DNA from: Symbiodinium natans
Lineage: Eukaryota; Sar; Dinophyceae; Suessiales; Symbiodiniaceae
DNA: 64,000 nt
Reading direction: 5' to 3'
Assembly (NCBI GenBank): GCA_905221605.1
Contig: CAJNDS010000413.1
Location: forward strand, 598,010-662,009
Shown here: one piece after another, positions 11,115 through 20,327 of the stretch
How the letters are laid out: each line of letters opens with the position of its first letter
Numbering within the stretch: the stretch's first letter is position 1
Notes under the pieces: model-generated
Databases searched by the model: none
What the model was told of the DNA's origin: nothing
The model's input: only the letters and a program-made list of their open reading frames with translations
Translations under genes and position numbers: made by a program

Positions 11115-11202
11115 AGTTCCTCTGGACCAGTTACAGCAACTCACCAAATGTGTGGTAAAAGGCCGCCGTTGCTACAATGAAAGTGCAACTTGTTGTTTAC
11201 AT
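11115..11202 (+). CDS. candidate Cys-containing exon
   Basis: An ATGATCAG acceptor opens VPLDQLQQLTKCVVKGRR then CYNESATCCLH; the frame stays open to 11245 (a Cys-rich tail). The donor is taken as GTTTGG at 11203 but others are possible. Confidence 0.33.
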
Positions 11203-11268
11203 GGTTTGGGCGTGTGGTGCAGCTTCGACTATCCCCCTAGACCCTAAACCCTGTAAACACCGCCCTGA

Positions 11269-11529
11269 ATGTCCTCATTAGTCGGGGCAATTTGTGGAGA
11301 CTCATCAAGGTTCTTGTTCATGTTCTTCAAGCAGACAGAAGAGCACCTTGTACACATTTGCATGTGCTATATACGTATTTTTCATGTGCAACAGGCTAAC
11401 CTTCACATATCCGTGTCGGTCTACTACCACTTTCGGAACAAGCGTTACCAGTATTGCCAGATGTTCGTTCGCCTTACACCTGCTGTATTCTTGTACCAAG
11501 ATTTCGCGACATGTTCTGTTTCCGAATGA
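11269..11529 (+). CDS. open reading frame, unknown
   Basis: An 86-codon ATG frame without telomeric repeats, containing FFKQTEEHLVHICMCYI and VSVYYHFRNKRYQYCQMF. A second frame is open for 156 codons but runs into a TGTG/TTTG microsatellite. Nothing recognised; splice-site support is weak. Confidence 0.28.
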   Translation: MSSLVGAICGDSSRFLFMFFKQTEEHLVHICMCYIRIFHVQQANLHISVSVYYHFRNKRYQYCQMFVRLTPAVFLYQDFATCSVSE

Positions 11530-11776
11530 TCAGCTCTCGGGACCTCCACAGATGAATGACGGCTTGTGTCTGGCGCCGTGTTTTCATCTCTTCTCACGTT
11601 TTGTCCTCAAGTTTGCGTGCGTACGTGTGAGCGCACATGCGTGCGTGCGTGCTTGCTTGTTTGTTTGTTTGGTTGTTTTTTTGTTGGTTGTTTGTTTGTG
11701 TGTGCGCGCTCTCGGTTTTTGTTGCCTGCCGGCAGTCCTTAGGCTGTTTCGGATCATGAAGTGAACAGCATTCAGT

Positions 11777-11877
11777 CTTACTGGCTCAAAACCCAACTTT
11801 TCAACTTTTGGGCTTCTTATAAGGTAGTTTATTCTGAAAATTTCAACTTTTATATCCTGGGGTTTTGGGCCAGTAAG
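11777..11877. mobile_element. family 4 element (copy 1)
   Basis: A ~101-bp element with ends CTTACTGGCTCAAAACCC and GGGTTTTGGGCCAGTAAG. Two near-identical copies at 20933 and 25657 make this the best-preserved family in the window. Confidence 0.88.
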
Positions 11878-11943
11878 GAGTTGCATTGATAGGCACCACC
11901 AAGGCCTGAAGGGGCGATTGCTCTCGCAGATGATTTTCTAAGG

Positions 11944-12072
11944 GTAGTTACATGGTCCCTTGATATGGTCCCTTGCCTCCTGTACAGGGTCGGGAAGTCC
12001 GGGCCCTTGGGATTTTATAGGGTGTATCAGGGGTCCCCATTTAAGGGCCCGTACTACGGGACCATGTAAACA
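11944..12072. mobile_element. family 2 element (copy 2)
   Basis: Begins GTAGTTACATGGTCCC and ends GGGACCATGTAAAC; the first two bases are a potential GT donor directly after AAGG. Confidence 0.82.
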
Positions 12073-12107
12073 GCCTTACACCCTTAAACCCTAATCCCCA
12101 AACACTT

Positions 12108-12244
12108 TGAAGGGCCCACACTAAGGGACCAAGAAAAAACACCCTCAAACCTTGAGATTTATACTAACCCTAAACCCCAAACTTTTAAGGGCCCATACTA
12201 AGGGACCTAGAAAAAAACACCCTCAAACCTTGAGATTCATACTA
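12108..12244. repeat. 75-bp tandem duplication
   Basis: The segment with AAGGGCCCA, ACTAAGGGACC and ACACCCTCAAACC occurs twice in tandem with few differences. Confidence 0.85.
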
Positions 12245-12325
12245 GCAGTCCTTAATAGGGAGTATAGTGGGGGGTAATATGATCCCTGTGAGAGGACTGT
12301 TAGCATCAGGGAGAACATCCCAACT

Positions 12326-12500
12326 CGAAACCCTAAACCCTAAACCCTGAACCCTGAACCCTGAACCCTGAACCCTGAACCCTGAACCCGGAACCCTGAA
12401 CCCTGAACCCTGAACCCTGAACCCTGAACCCTGAACCCTAAACCCTGAACCCTGAACCCTGAACCCTGGACCCTAAACCCTAAACCCTGAACCCTAATCC
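12326..12500. repeat. CCCTGAA variant array
   Basis: A homogenised telomere variant, CCCTGAA, in about twenty units between family 3 fragments. Confidence 0.9.
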
Positions 12501-12552
12501 CATAATCCCTACTAAGGACTGTTAAGTATCAGGGGGAACATCCCAACTCAAG

Positions 12553-12829
12553 CCTTTTGCATCATCCTGCTCGCGGTGGCTGCCGAGGGAACGGATGATG
12601 CTTGGCGCATCTCCAGACCTCCACACCACGCGTCAGTCTTGAAGGGTTGAGGCTTAATTTGGGTTTAGGGTTTAGGGTTTAGAGTTTGGGGTTTAGGGTC
12701 TAGGGTTTAGGGTTCAGGGTTTAGGGTTTAGGGTTTAGGGCTTTGTTTGGGTTGGGTGTTCCAAGCATCTCCTGTGCAGACCTCGACGATCGGCTGCGAT
12801 GCCTGGAGTCGTGTTTCCTGAGGGGCACG
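12553..12829 (+). CDS. two exons joined across a telomere-repeat intron
   Basis: Exon 12553-12645 reads CIILLAVAAEGTDDAWR then PPHHASVLK and leaves one base (G). The 134-nt intron 12646-12779 begins GTTGAG, is almost entirely TTTAGGG repeats and variants, and ends CTCCTGTGCAG. Exon 12780-12829 restores the frame: DLDDRLRCLESCFLRGT, 13 of 16 codons GC-ending, then |GTCCGG. The join gives a continuous amphipathic segment. No family is recognised. Confidence 0.5.
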
Positions 12830-12847
12830 GTCCGGGCCACAGTTCTT

Positions 12848-12978
12848 CCTAGGTAGGATAAGGGGACCCTTAAAGGGGAACCCTTCTAGACCGTCTTCTG
12901 GCTCTCTTAAACAGGGACCTTATTCAGAGGGTCTATATCCCCCAGGGTCCCCCTAATCCTATCCCCTAGTTCTCAGGG
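12848..12978. mobile_element. family 9 inverted-repeat element (copy 1)
   Basis: Starts CCTAGGTAGGATAAGGGGAC and ends with the inverse. A near-identical second copy is at 18998-19123. Confidence 0.85.
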
Positions 12979-13051
12979 CCCTCAGAAGTTGAGGGTGCTT
13001 TCTGAGTCAAGATCCTTTACAGCCTTGCAGGTACTTGCCAGGCGTTGAGCT

Positions 13052-13360
13052 GCCCTAAACCCTAAACCCTAAACCCTAAACCCTAAACCCTAAACCCTAA
13101 ACCCTAAACCCTAAACCCTAAACCCTAAACCCTAAACCCTAAACCCTAAACCCTAAACCCTAAACCCTAAACCCTAAACCCTAAACCCTAAACCCTAAAC
13201 CCTAAACCCTAAACCCTAAACCCTAAACCCTAAACCCTAAACCCTAAACCCTAAACCCTAAACCCTAAACCCTAAACCCTAAACCCTACACCCTACACCC
13301 TACACCCTAAACCCTAAACCCTAAACCCGAAACCCGAAACCCTAAACCCTAAACCCCAAA
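13052..13360. repeat. longest C-strand interstitial telomeric array
   Basis: About 230 bp of perfect (CCCTAAA)n, then CCCTACA and CCCGAAA variants at the right edge. It lies inside DNA with exons on both sides, so it is not a chromosome end in this window. Confidence 0.95.
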
Positions 13361-13771
13361 CTCGTGAGGGTCCCTTGGCGAGTTTAGGAATTGGGCAATT
13401 GTTTTCAAACAGGGCCCTTTTGGCCCTCCTATGCGCTTTTTATGGGGTGTAGGGGTTTGGGATCGCGTCCGGAGGATCCTAGCCATATACGGCTTGGGGG
13501 TTGAGTGTTTAGGGCTGAGGGACACGATAAGAGTAGAAGTGAGATCTCCTGCCTCACCATGGCCGCGGAACGTATAAATAAATCCTAAGCCCTAATGCCC
13601 CTTCATGAAGGAATATACTTTGAATCGTATGAAGGATTCCTATATAGTTTAGATATGAGGCAGATTCCTAAAATGAGGGGCGGGCAAGACAGCGCACGGG
13701 TCGTCTCGGCCCAGGTGACCTAAACCTATCGAGCTTGAGCACCTAAACCCTTTAAACCCTAACAAATGCAG

Positions 13772-15141
13772 TCGGTTTTTTGACTTCAAGTACCCTGACA
13801 GAAGAAGCAACTGGGCTTTGGAGTACTATACTTTAATACTTTTTTTTGTTCTGGGTTCCTATTATTGCTACTTATTACCTAAAAAGTATATACTTTTTTT
13901 CCAGGGTCTACTCCAAAGCTGAGGCAAGCTTGTAAGCGCCACCCTCTGAAGGAGGAGTCGGTGATGTCGGAGCTTTGTTGCCCTCATCTATTCGAACAGG
14001 TGTTCTTGAGCATGCAGGGCTTAGGTTATCTTGGGCAGCTGGGGAGGGTTAATTAGGGATAACCCTAAACCCTAAACCCTAAGCCCGAAGCCCAAAACCC
14101 TAACAGGCGGTTATGACATGAACAGACTGCTACATTGGCACTTGTCTGGGCTTGAAATCTTCTATGTAAAGCCCAAACCCCCCAAGCCGACCCCAAACCT
14201 CATGTTGTTGCGAGGCGCCCTTCCTTTACACCACGCCACCTAGTACCGGGGGGCTGGAAGCCCAGTGAGTCAAGTACAACGAGGGGCCCCCTTACTATAC
14301 TAACTATAACCTTACTTCGGGTCCTTATAACTCTACTTGCAACTGGGGGGGCCCCTCCTTGCATGTGCTGTGAACCGATCTCGGCAACTTGGGGGTCATA
14401 GCTTCCTCAAGCCCGAAGCGCTATATTAATGGTGTTTGACTGTTTCAGGGTGCCCATAGGTTTATAAAGGAACTAGAGCCTTCTTTGGGGAAAAGAAAAG
14501 AATTTTTGATCATTTGCCAGATAGCGCCGGCTCCATGGAAGGTGAATATGGCCGTGTAGGGGGTCTTGAGGCACTGCATCTCTCAGATGGTTTCTTCGGC
14601 TGCGCAGTGGCTACACTTTCTCTTGACATTCCTTTCCGAGGTGCGTATGATAAGACGCCCCCTTATATACCGTGTAGAAAAAAAAATATATATGTGTATA
14701 TATTCTCTCTTGGTGGAAATATCTGTAAAAAAGAGAGAGAGAGAGCATTGCGAAAATGATAACGTCACCCAGGAAAACCGAGGTTTTTCATCCCCTTAGA
14801 GAACTGATCATGTCCTTTGCGTTAGTCGGGTTTAGGGCTCAGGGCTTAGGGTTTAGGGTTTAGGGTTTATTGTGTAGGGTTTGGGGTGTAGGGTTTGGGG
14901 TTTAGGGGTTAGGGTTCATCAAGATGCTTCCATGGCATTGCAAGATCCTGGTCGCCAAGGAGGTGCCAAGTAGAAGGAAATTTGAATCACGGGTTTAGGG
15001 TGTAGGGTTTAGGGTTTAGGGTCTAGGAATCATGGTCCCATATATGGAGTCCCCTGAGCAATAAGACAGTTCTACGGCAGAGGCCTCAAAGGCTTCACTG
15101 CAGAACCTGCAATCTCCCAGACCCCTGGGATGATCTCAATA
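13772..15141 (+). CDS. best multi-exon coding chain (ten candidate exons)
   Basis: Exons: 13772-13820, 13919-14024, 14107-14165, 14215-14264, 14402-14417 (weak), 14449-14541, 14587-14642, 14773-14824, 14924-14992, 15027-15141. All phases agree in series. Representative peptides: FFDFKYPDRRSNWAL, KRHPLKEESVMSELCC, GYDMNRLLHWHLSGLEIFY, FIKELEPSLGKRKEFL, MVSSAAQWLHFLLTFL, FHPLRELIMSFAL, MLPWHCKILVAKEVP. Strong donors include TAT|GTAAAG, CA|GTGAGT and AAG|GTGAAT; one intron needs a GA donor and two need GC donors. Introns are an inverted-repeat element (13821-13918), a family 1 element, and telomeric repeats (14825-14923 and a 34-nt one, 14993-15026). No protein family is recognised; one segment is hydrophobic enough to span a membrane. 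Confidence 0.48.
14266..14362. mobile_element. family 1 element inside an intron
   Basis: The element lies immediately after the donor CA|GTGAGT; ACGAGGGGCCCCC on the left and GGGGCCCCTCCTTG on the right. Confidence 0.8.
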
Positions 15142-15304
15142 GTAGATACCTGAAAGGGTTTCTAAAAATTTCCTCATAGTAGTATAGGGTCCTATTTGGG
15201 GGTTCTACTTTTTAGATCCTTCCGGACCTTGTGTTTTTTTGTTAGATCTACCCTGCTGGCCAAAGCCCCAAACCCTAAAGAGGATCAGTGCTTAGGGTTT
15301 AGAC

Positions 15305-15391
15305 TATATCCCCCTTGGGAATTTCTTGTTTATATAAAACCCAAGAGGATATTCAAAAATATGTTTGTTAAGGTTCTAAGGGGAGTATAGT
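15305..15391. mobile_element. dispersed element, family 12 (copy 1)
   Basis: ATTTCTTGTTTATATA...AACCCAAGAGGATATT...AAGGTTCTAAGGGGAGTATAG, recurring at 30319-30420 with small changes. Confidence 0.75.
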
Positions 15392-15422
15392 AGAGTTGTG
15401 TTTGGGAATCTCGCTCCGACAG

Positions 15423-15510
15423 TCTCACGGGCCAACAGAGACCAGGCGGGCGACGGGCCGTGGCACGTCTTCGCGAGGCACGGGCAGTGGCCTCCCCTTC
15501 AGTCCATGGG
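15423..15510 (+). CDS. candidate exon ending at a telomeric donor
   Basis: After CTCCGACAG the high-GC3 frame reads SRANRDQAGDGPWHVF and ARHGQWPPLQSM; the next bases are GTTTAGG. Its phase fits the preceding exon (15027-15141). The other two frames are also open. Confidence 0.4.
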
Positions 15511-15543
15511 GTTTAGGTTTAGGGTTTTGTGCTGTTTTGAGCC

Positions 15544-15669
15544 TACAAGGAGGGGCCCCCTTACTATACCAAAAAATAGTTGAGGGACTTATAACCTAAT
15601 TTAGGATCCTTATAACCTAATTTAGGGTCCTTTTAACTCTACTTATAACTAGGGGGGCCCCTCCTTGTA
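15544..15669. mobile_element. family 1 element
   Basis: TACAAGGAGGGGCCCCC ... GGGGCCCCTCCTTGTA, with an internal duplication of TTATAACCTAATTTAGG. Confidence 0.88.
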
Positions 15670-15780
15670 AGGGCAAAGCCTCATGCCCTAAAGCCCAAGC
15701 TCCTAAAATAGAAAAAAAACACCCAAACCCCCTAAAGTTTAGACTACGGCCCTATAGTTGCACCTTCGCCAGCCCAACAG

Positions 15781-15830
15781 AGAGCTCGGTACCGCTCGGA
15801 GGCATATGAAACTCACCCTGAATTAATCGA
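15781..15830 (+). CDS. candidate exon
   Basis: After CCCAACAG: RARYRSEAYETHPELI, then GA|GTCATA. If not spliced, the frame ends at TAG 15835-15837, so this may be a C-terminus. Confidence 0.35.
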
Positions 15831-15851
15831 GTCATAGCTCTTAAGATATAT

Positions 15852-15950
15852 CTTGGGATGTTCCGCCTTATACTAACAGTCCTCATTAGAGAGTCTATAG
15901 TACCCCCGGATTATTAAGGACTGTTAGTATACGGGGGCACATCTCAAGCT
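15852..15950. mobile_element. family 3 element
   Basis: TGGGATGTTCCGCCTTATAC and inverse CGGGGGCACATCTCA around AGTCCTCATTAG / TTAAGGACTGT. Confidence 0.8.
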
Positions 15951-16141
15951 TGTTTCCTAAGCCAGAGCTCTTCGGGCCCCTCTGAAGCCCTAAGCCTTAC
16001 AGCCCTTCAAACCTAAACCCCTAAGCCCCCTCAACCCCAAGCCCCCGCAACTTCCTTAAAACTCGAAACCCCAAACCCTAAACCCTAAACCCTAAACCTT
16101 AAACCCTAAACCCGAAACCCTGATTGGGCCCTCCGCGGGAG

Positions 16142-16217
16142 GCTCCTTGGCCTCGCGTGGCTCCCTGCTGGTTCGCACCCCAACGCCTTGCAGGGCGCCC
16201 ATGTGTTTTTTTGCGAA
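16142..16217 (+). CDS. candidate exon
   Basis: Reads LLGLAWLPAGSHPNALQG then AHVFFCE, ending GAA|GTGATA. GC3 is high. An internal CTTGCAG at 16193 could be the real acceptor for the last eight codons; C-strand repeats lie upstream and a TTTAGGG tract follows the donor. Confidence 0.4.
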
Positions 16218-16620
16218 GTGATAGGGTTTAGGGTCTAGGGTTTTAGGGTTTAGGGTTTAGGGTTTAGGGTTTAGGGTTTAGGGTCAGGGCTTGGAGGGCG
16301 TGTGTGTGGAGAGCTTTTCACAGGGTTTATGGGGTTTTGTTCAGGGCTTACAGGGTTTGTGTTTGTTCATGGGGTTTACGGTGTTCATGGGCTTTCTTCA
16401 AGGTCTATGCCATTTTTAAGGTTCTTGGGGTTTACAGTGTTTTTGGGCTGTTTTCAGGGTTTTGTAGGGTTTCTAGAGCTTAATTACAGGGTTTGTGGGG
16501 TTTGTAGGGTTCAAAGGGTTGGCTTGGGTCTCTTTCGGTTGCGTCCTTTAGGCTCGTGGGCCCTGAAGCAGAGTTGAGATCCTTGGTCGCACCGGCGCCT
16601 TTGTAGGAGGGTCCAACGAG
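16218..16620. repeat. degenerate telomere-like region
   Basis: TTTAGGG tract at 16223-16286, then GTTTTGTTCAGGGTTTA-like decayed units. A 91-codon frame across it is a by-product of the repeat. Confidence 0.75.
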
Positions 16621-16621
16621 C

Positions 16622-16722
16622 CCCATATAGCAATTTATGAAGGAATATACCGTAGATCACACCATAAGGATCCCTACATGATTTAGGGTCTGCTCCTTAG
16701 TTGAAGGGGCATTGGGCTCTTT
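16622..16722. mobile_element. family 7 element
   Basis: Interior AAGGAATATACC..., right end GGGGCATTGGGCTCTTT; other copies at 10160, 22756, 39493, 40014, 41335 and 57096. Confidence 0.7.
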
Positions 16723-16747
16723 CCGTAGTAGGGCTTTAAGGACTCAG

Positions 16748-17010
16748 GCTACTTTATATAAGACTTGGGCATGTTTGAGGGGTTGTAGGGTGCCGATTTC
16801 CCGACTTCCCCGAACGAGAGCAATGAAGGATCAGGGTTCCAACATTGACCCAGACCCGATGACCCGCGAGTGTGGCACATGTACCCTGGGGTGATACGCC
16901 TCTATTTTGTCCCTTGGGCAAGGTGCAGTGTGAACCCTATAACTTTGGCATAGTGGGCGTAACTTTTTTTGCATTTCCCAGGGTACTTTAACGCAAAAAG
17001 GAATAGACAT
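16748..17010 (+). CDS. two candidate exons
   Basis: Exon from 16748 (after GGACTCAG) reads ATLYKTWACLRGCRVP and GSNIDPDPMTRECGTC; it ends near 16880-16890. Exon 16982-17010 follows a pyrimidine-rich TTGCATTTCCCAG and ends at a perfect donor GTAAGT, which makes it one of the better-defined splice sites. Confidence 0.4.
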
Positions 17011-17167
17011 GTAAGTTCTCAATACTGTCCCGTAGATAATCATAGACCCCGAAGGCTGTACCCCCAAGAGGTTCCCTTAATATACTCCTACTATGGTTAT
17101 ATCCCCTGAAAAGATCTTCAATGAAAAGGGCCAAACGGGCTACCCTGATTTTCGGACCCCTCTCCAG

Positions 17168-17220
17168 TGGAACTGCAGACTTGTGGGTCTAGGGTTTAGC
17201 GTTTAGGGTTTGGGGCGTAG
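17168..17220. other. possible micro-exon and short telomeric tract
   Basis: CCCTCTCCAG then WNCRLV and GGTCTAGGG. Too short to be sure. Confidence 0.2.
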
Positions 17221-17263
17221 GCCCTAAACCCCATAAACATGAAGGTACATTCCTCAATTCCAG

Positions 17264-17593
17264 AATGAAGGGGTTTTTGGGCTCTCTGAGGCATAATTAT
17301 GCCCTTCTCTTTGCTCTCGGGCCCCTCAGCAAGGTTTCACCGCCTCTTCGCGCCCTTTCCAGCAGGCGCGCTCGTGCGCCGGGGGCTTCTGCATATGCGG
17401 TTCAAAGTTTACCTAAAGGCTCCTGTGTAGTTCCGTTTTGGGCCCCCAAAAAGGCACTACATGAGGAGGCTTTGGGGAGGGTTTAGTAAGGTTTAGTAGG
17501 TTCGACCCGTCTCTAATGTACTGGTAGGCTGGCGAAGGGCAGTCCTGCATAGCTTGCTAGGCCATCCCCTGACCGTGTGCAAGGAAAAAGAGA
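17264..17593 (+). CDS. two phase-matched exons across a family 6 intron
   Basis: Exon 17264-17406 (47 codons: MKGFLGSLRHNYALLFAL, RALSSRRARAPGASAY) ends CAAA|GTTTAC, where a family 6 element starts. Exon 17543-17593 restores the frame: LHSLLGHPLTVCKEKEK. The intron is 136 nt of element plus telomeric bases. The 3' boundary is uncertain. Confidence 0.42.
17411..17477. mobile_element. family 6 element (short copy)
   Basis: CCTAAAGGCTCCTGTGTAGTTCC-type left end (TAAAGGCTCCTGTGTAGT) and inverse ACTACATGAGGAGGCTTT. Confidence 0.8.
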
Positions 17594-17769
17594 AGACTGA
17601 ACCCTAAACCCTAAAATGACACCCCGGCCCCATTTTTCGGGTTTAGTGTGTGGGGTTTCGGTTGATTTCGAAAGTTAGGGTTGGGTTTGGGGTTTAGGAT
17701 TTAGGGTTTGGGGTTCAAGCCCACAGCCCGCTGCCGTAAATAGGGTTTACGGGTTAGGGCTTAGAGTTT

Positions 17770-17872
17770 AATATAGGAGTCGGAATAATTACTGATAGTA
17801 TTCCCTTATGTTCCCTTTGTAATTTAGAACTATACTATAATAACCCCCAAAACCTTATTCTAATTATTCAGG
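17770..17872. mobile_element. dispersed element, family 14
   Basis: GGAATAATTACTGATAGTAT ... CCTTATGTTCCC, present in reverse complement at 51612-51705 and partly at 1085-1125. Confidence 0.65.
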
Positions 17873-18125
17873 AACTAAACCCTAAACCCCTCAACCCTAA
17901 ACCCTAAAACCATTAGGGTCCACATGACCAGGTGGGCAGCCTCACAGGCGCTTCCGCGGTCAGATGAGACTGGCAGCATAGCATAGGGCCAATTGCTTTT
18001 TGGGTTGGGGGTTTAGGGTTTAGGGTTTAGGGGTTAGGGTTTAAAGGGTTTAGGGCTCAGGTTTCAGAGGTTGTTAGAGTGCTTTAGGGTTGAGAGGGTC
18101 TAGAATTGATTTCCGGATCTCGCAG

Positions 18126-18360
18126 TTAATGTCAATCCGGTTTCGTGTGCAGGTCGGTGTATCTGAGGGTGTGATCCCGACATCAAGTTTTAGCTGGAAT
18201 GAGTTAGGGTTTCAGTGTTCAGGGCTCTTGCAAAACTGCAGCCCTGAACGCTCTACCTGACCGGAATCGCCGCGGCATTTGCACGAAGGAAAGGGGTGCG
18301 CGTGCATGCATGTGTCTCTGCGTGTGCCGACTCGATGCTACCATGCCGCGCTACCATGAC
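18126..18360 (+). CDS. two candidate exons
   Basis: Exon 18126-18156 (LMSIRFRVQV) lies between ATCTCGCAG and G|GTGTAT. The second begins 18242 after AAAACTGCAG and reads LNALPDRNRRGICTKERG, then a Cys-rich stretch, open into the telomeric array; its end is not defined. Phases agree. Confidence 0.36.
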
Positions 18361-18373
18361 AATACCCCTAAAG

Positions 18374-18644
18374 TCCCTAAACCTAAACCCTAAACCCTAA
18401 ACCCTAAACCCTAAACCCTAAACCCTAAACCCTAAACCCTAAACCCTAAACCCTAAACCCTAAACCCTAAACCCTAAACCCTAAACCCTAAACCCTAAAC
18501 CCTAAACCCTAAACCCTAAACCATAAACACTACACCCTAAACCCTAAACCCTAAACCCTAAACCCTAAACCCTAAACCCTAAACCCTAAACCCTAAACCC
18601 TAAACCCTAAACCCTAAACCCTAAACCCTAAACCCTTCCCTTTA
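18374..18644. repeat. C-strand interstitial telomeric array
   Basis: About 265 bp of (CCCTAAA)n with a single CCATAAACACTACA interruption. Confidence 0.95.
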
Positions 18645-18702
18645 TCAAGTCCTTGTGGGGCACAGGGTGAGGTCTCAGTCTCATCCCCACATACCCTTCG
18701 AA

Positions 18703-18744
18703 GCAGGCTTCCTTCTTGAAAGAGAACAGTGCCTGTTCCACTCG
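18703..18744 (+). CDS. candidate exon next to a family 1 element
   Basis: CGAAGCAG acceptor, then ASFLKENSACSTR; the family 1 end begins in the next bases and there is no clear GT. Weak. Confidence 0.25.
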
Positions 18745-18997
18745 ACAAGGAGGGCCCCACCTAATTATAAGTTAGAGTTATAAAGGACCCTAAATTAGGT
18801 AAAAAAGGATCCTAAGTTCGGTTATAAGTCCCCTAACTATAGTTAGTATAGTCCGAAATGAGGTTATAAGGATCCTAAGTTAGGTTCTACGTCCCCAAAC
18901 TACAGTTAGTATAGTCCTAAATTAGGTTATCAAAGGATCCGAAGGTAGGTTCTAAGTCTCTTAACTATAGCTAGTACAGTAAGGGGGCCCCTCCTTT
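18745..18997. mobile_element. expanded family 1 element with internal triplication
   Basis: Typical ends, but the interior unit (TTATAAGGATCCTAAGTTAGG ... TAACTATAGTTAGTATAG type) occurs three times, making it 253 bp instead of about 120. The right end runs directly into a family 9 element. Confidence 0.82.
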
Positions 18998-19123
18998 CCT
19001 AGGTAGGATAAGGGGGACCCTTCAAAGGGAACCCTTCTTAACCTTCTTCTGGCTCTCTTAAGCAGGGACCTTATTCAGAGGGTCTATATCCCCAAGGGTC
19101 CCCCTAATAGTATCCCTTATCCT
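18998..19123. mobile_element. family 9 element (copy 2)
   Basis: Near-identical to 12848-12978, differing at scattered bases only. Confidence 0.85.
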
Positions 19124-19141
19124 TGTAGGCTTCAGGTCCAG

Positions 19142-19200
19142 GGTCCGGCTGAGCCACGTTGCGCTTGATAGTCGAAGCTTCCATGACGCGATCCTCCGCT
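19142..19200 (+). CDS. candidate exon
   Basis: After CAGGTCCAG: VRLSHVALDSRSFHDAIL with high GC3. The donor is not clear. Confidence 0.33.
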
Positions 19201-19239
19201 GCTAAACGCCCTAAACCCTAAACCCTAAACCTGATTCCC

Positions 19240-19640
19240 TCATCGATCAGCCCTCGACCCTAAACCCGAAGCCCTCAACCTACACTGGGAACTGAATTGA
19301 GTTTCTCCAGCGCTAAACCCTAAACACCAGGCCCAAAACCCTTAGCCCTAAACTGCCCCAAAACCTCAACCACCCAAAAGCCAAACCCAAGCCCTTCAAC
19401 CCAGCTGCTAAACTTCCCAAAACCCAAAACCCAGCACCCCAAAACCCAAAAACCCTAAACCCAGCTGCTAAACTACCCAAAACCCAAAACCCTAAAGCTC
19501 TAAACCCTAAACTGCCCTAAACCCAGCTGCAAAGCTACCCCAAGCCCTAACCCCTAAACTACCCAAATCCCAAAACTACCCCCAAACCCTAAAACCCAAA
19601 ACCCCCAAACCGCAACCCCCTAAACCCAGCTGCTGTTTTG
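19240..19640. repeat. degenerate C-strand repeat with a CAGCTGCTAAAC motif
   Basis: Telomere-like ACCCAAAACC units are interspersed with four recurrences of CAGCTGC(T/A)AA(A/G)C. No gene is seen. Confidence 0.8.
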
Positions 19641-19651
19641 CGTTCCCTCAG

Positions 19652-20037
19652 ATTCCAATTGGCCCACGTGCATGGTGAGAACATGGGTATCCCTTGGACC
19701 CCAACCTCGAAGTGCCTCGGGTTTAGGGTTTAGGGTTTAGGGTTTAGGGCTACTGCCTGGCCGGAGACCCCCAACCCGAAACCCCCTACAGGCACCAGCG
19801 CCTCCAGCCTTCAGCCCACCAAAGCGCTTAATGAAAGCCCAAATCCCGGAAGGCCAAGTTTGGGGTTTAGGGTTTAGGGTTTAGGGTTTAGCCCTGAACC
19901 CTAGCCACGAATCCGAAACCCCAAGCCCAGCATCATCCTAATTCCTAAACCCTAATTCCTAAACCCTAAACCCTAAACTGAAGCACTGGAGCGCCCATCT
20001 TTCAGTGGCCATGGCCGGTTCCTTTCACTCCCGCGAG
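19652..20037 (+). CDS. three candidate exons
   Basis: 19652-19674 (FQLAHVH; TTCCCTCAG ... ATG|GTGAGA), 19792-19857 (APAPPAFSPPKRLMKAQ; CCTACAG ... CAA|GTTTGG, next to a TTTAGGG tract) and 20006-20037 (AMAGSFHSRE; ATCTTTCAG ... GAG|GTGAAT). Splice motifs are good, but phases were not reconciled. Confidence 0.36.
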
Positions 20038-20214
20038 GTGAATTGCTTGGGGTTTCGGGAGGTTTTGGGAGGTTTTGGTGGGGGTTTTGGGGGGTTTGGG
20101 GGTTGAGGGTTTAGGGCTTCGGGTTTGTGTTTGAGGTTTTGGGGTTTTGGGGGTTTTGGGGTTGAGGGTTTTGGGGGTTTTGGGGGTTGAGGCGGGGCTG
20201 GCTGAGTACCGAAG

Positions 20215-20261
20215 GCTCTTGACTGGCCCTTGGGATATGTCGTATGTTTTGCTTGCTGGTT
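20215..20261 (+). CDS. candidate exon
   Basis: ACCGAAG acceptor; ALDWPLGYVVCFACW; donor TT|GTAAGC. Hydrophobic. Confidence 0.3.
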
Positions 20262-20327
20262 GTAAGCTTCACGGGGCTAGATTTTGAACCACATGTACCT
20301 TTGGCTGCAGGAGCTTTAGCCTTAAGT

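Noticed and set aside
11294-11764. 156-codon ATG frame
   Set aside because: Its second half translates a TGTG/TTTG microsatellite; the alternative frame 11269-11529 is no worse, and neither is supported by homology.
13052-13360. A true chromosome end
   Set aside because: Unique, exon-bearing DNA continues on both sides and the array does not terminate the sequence.
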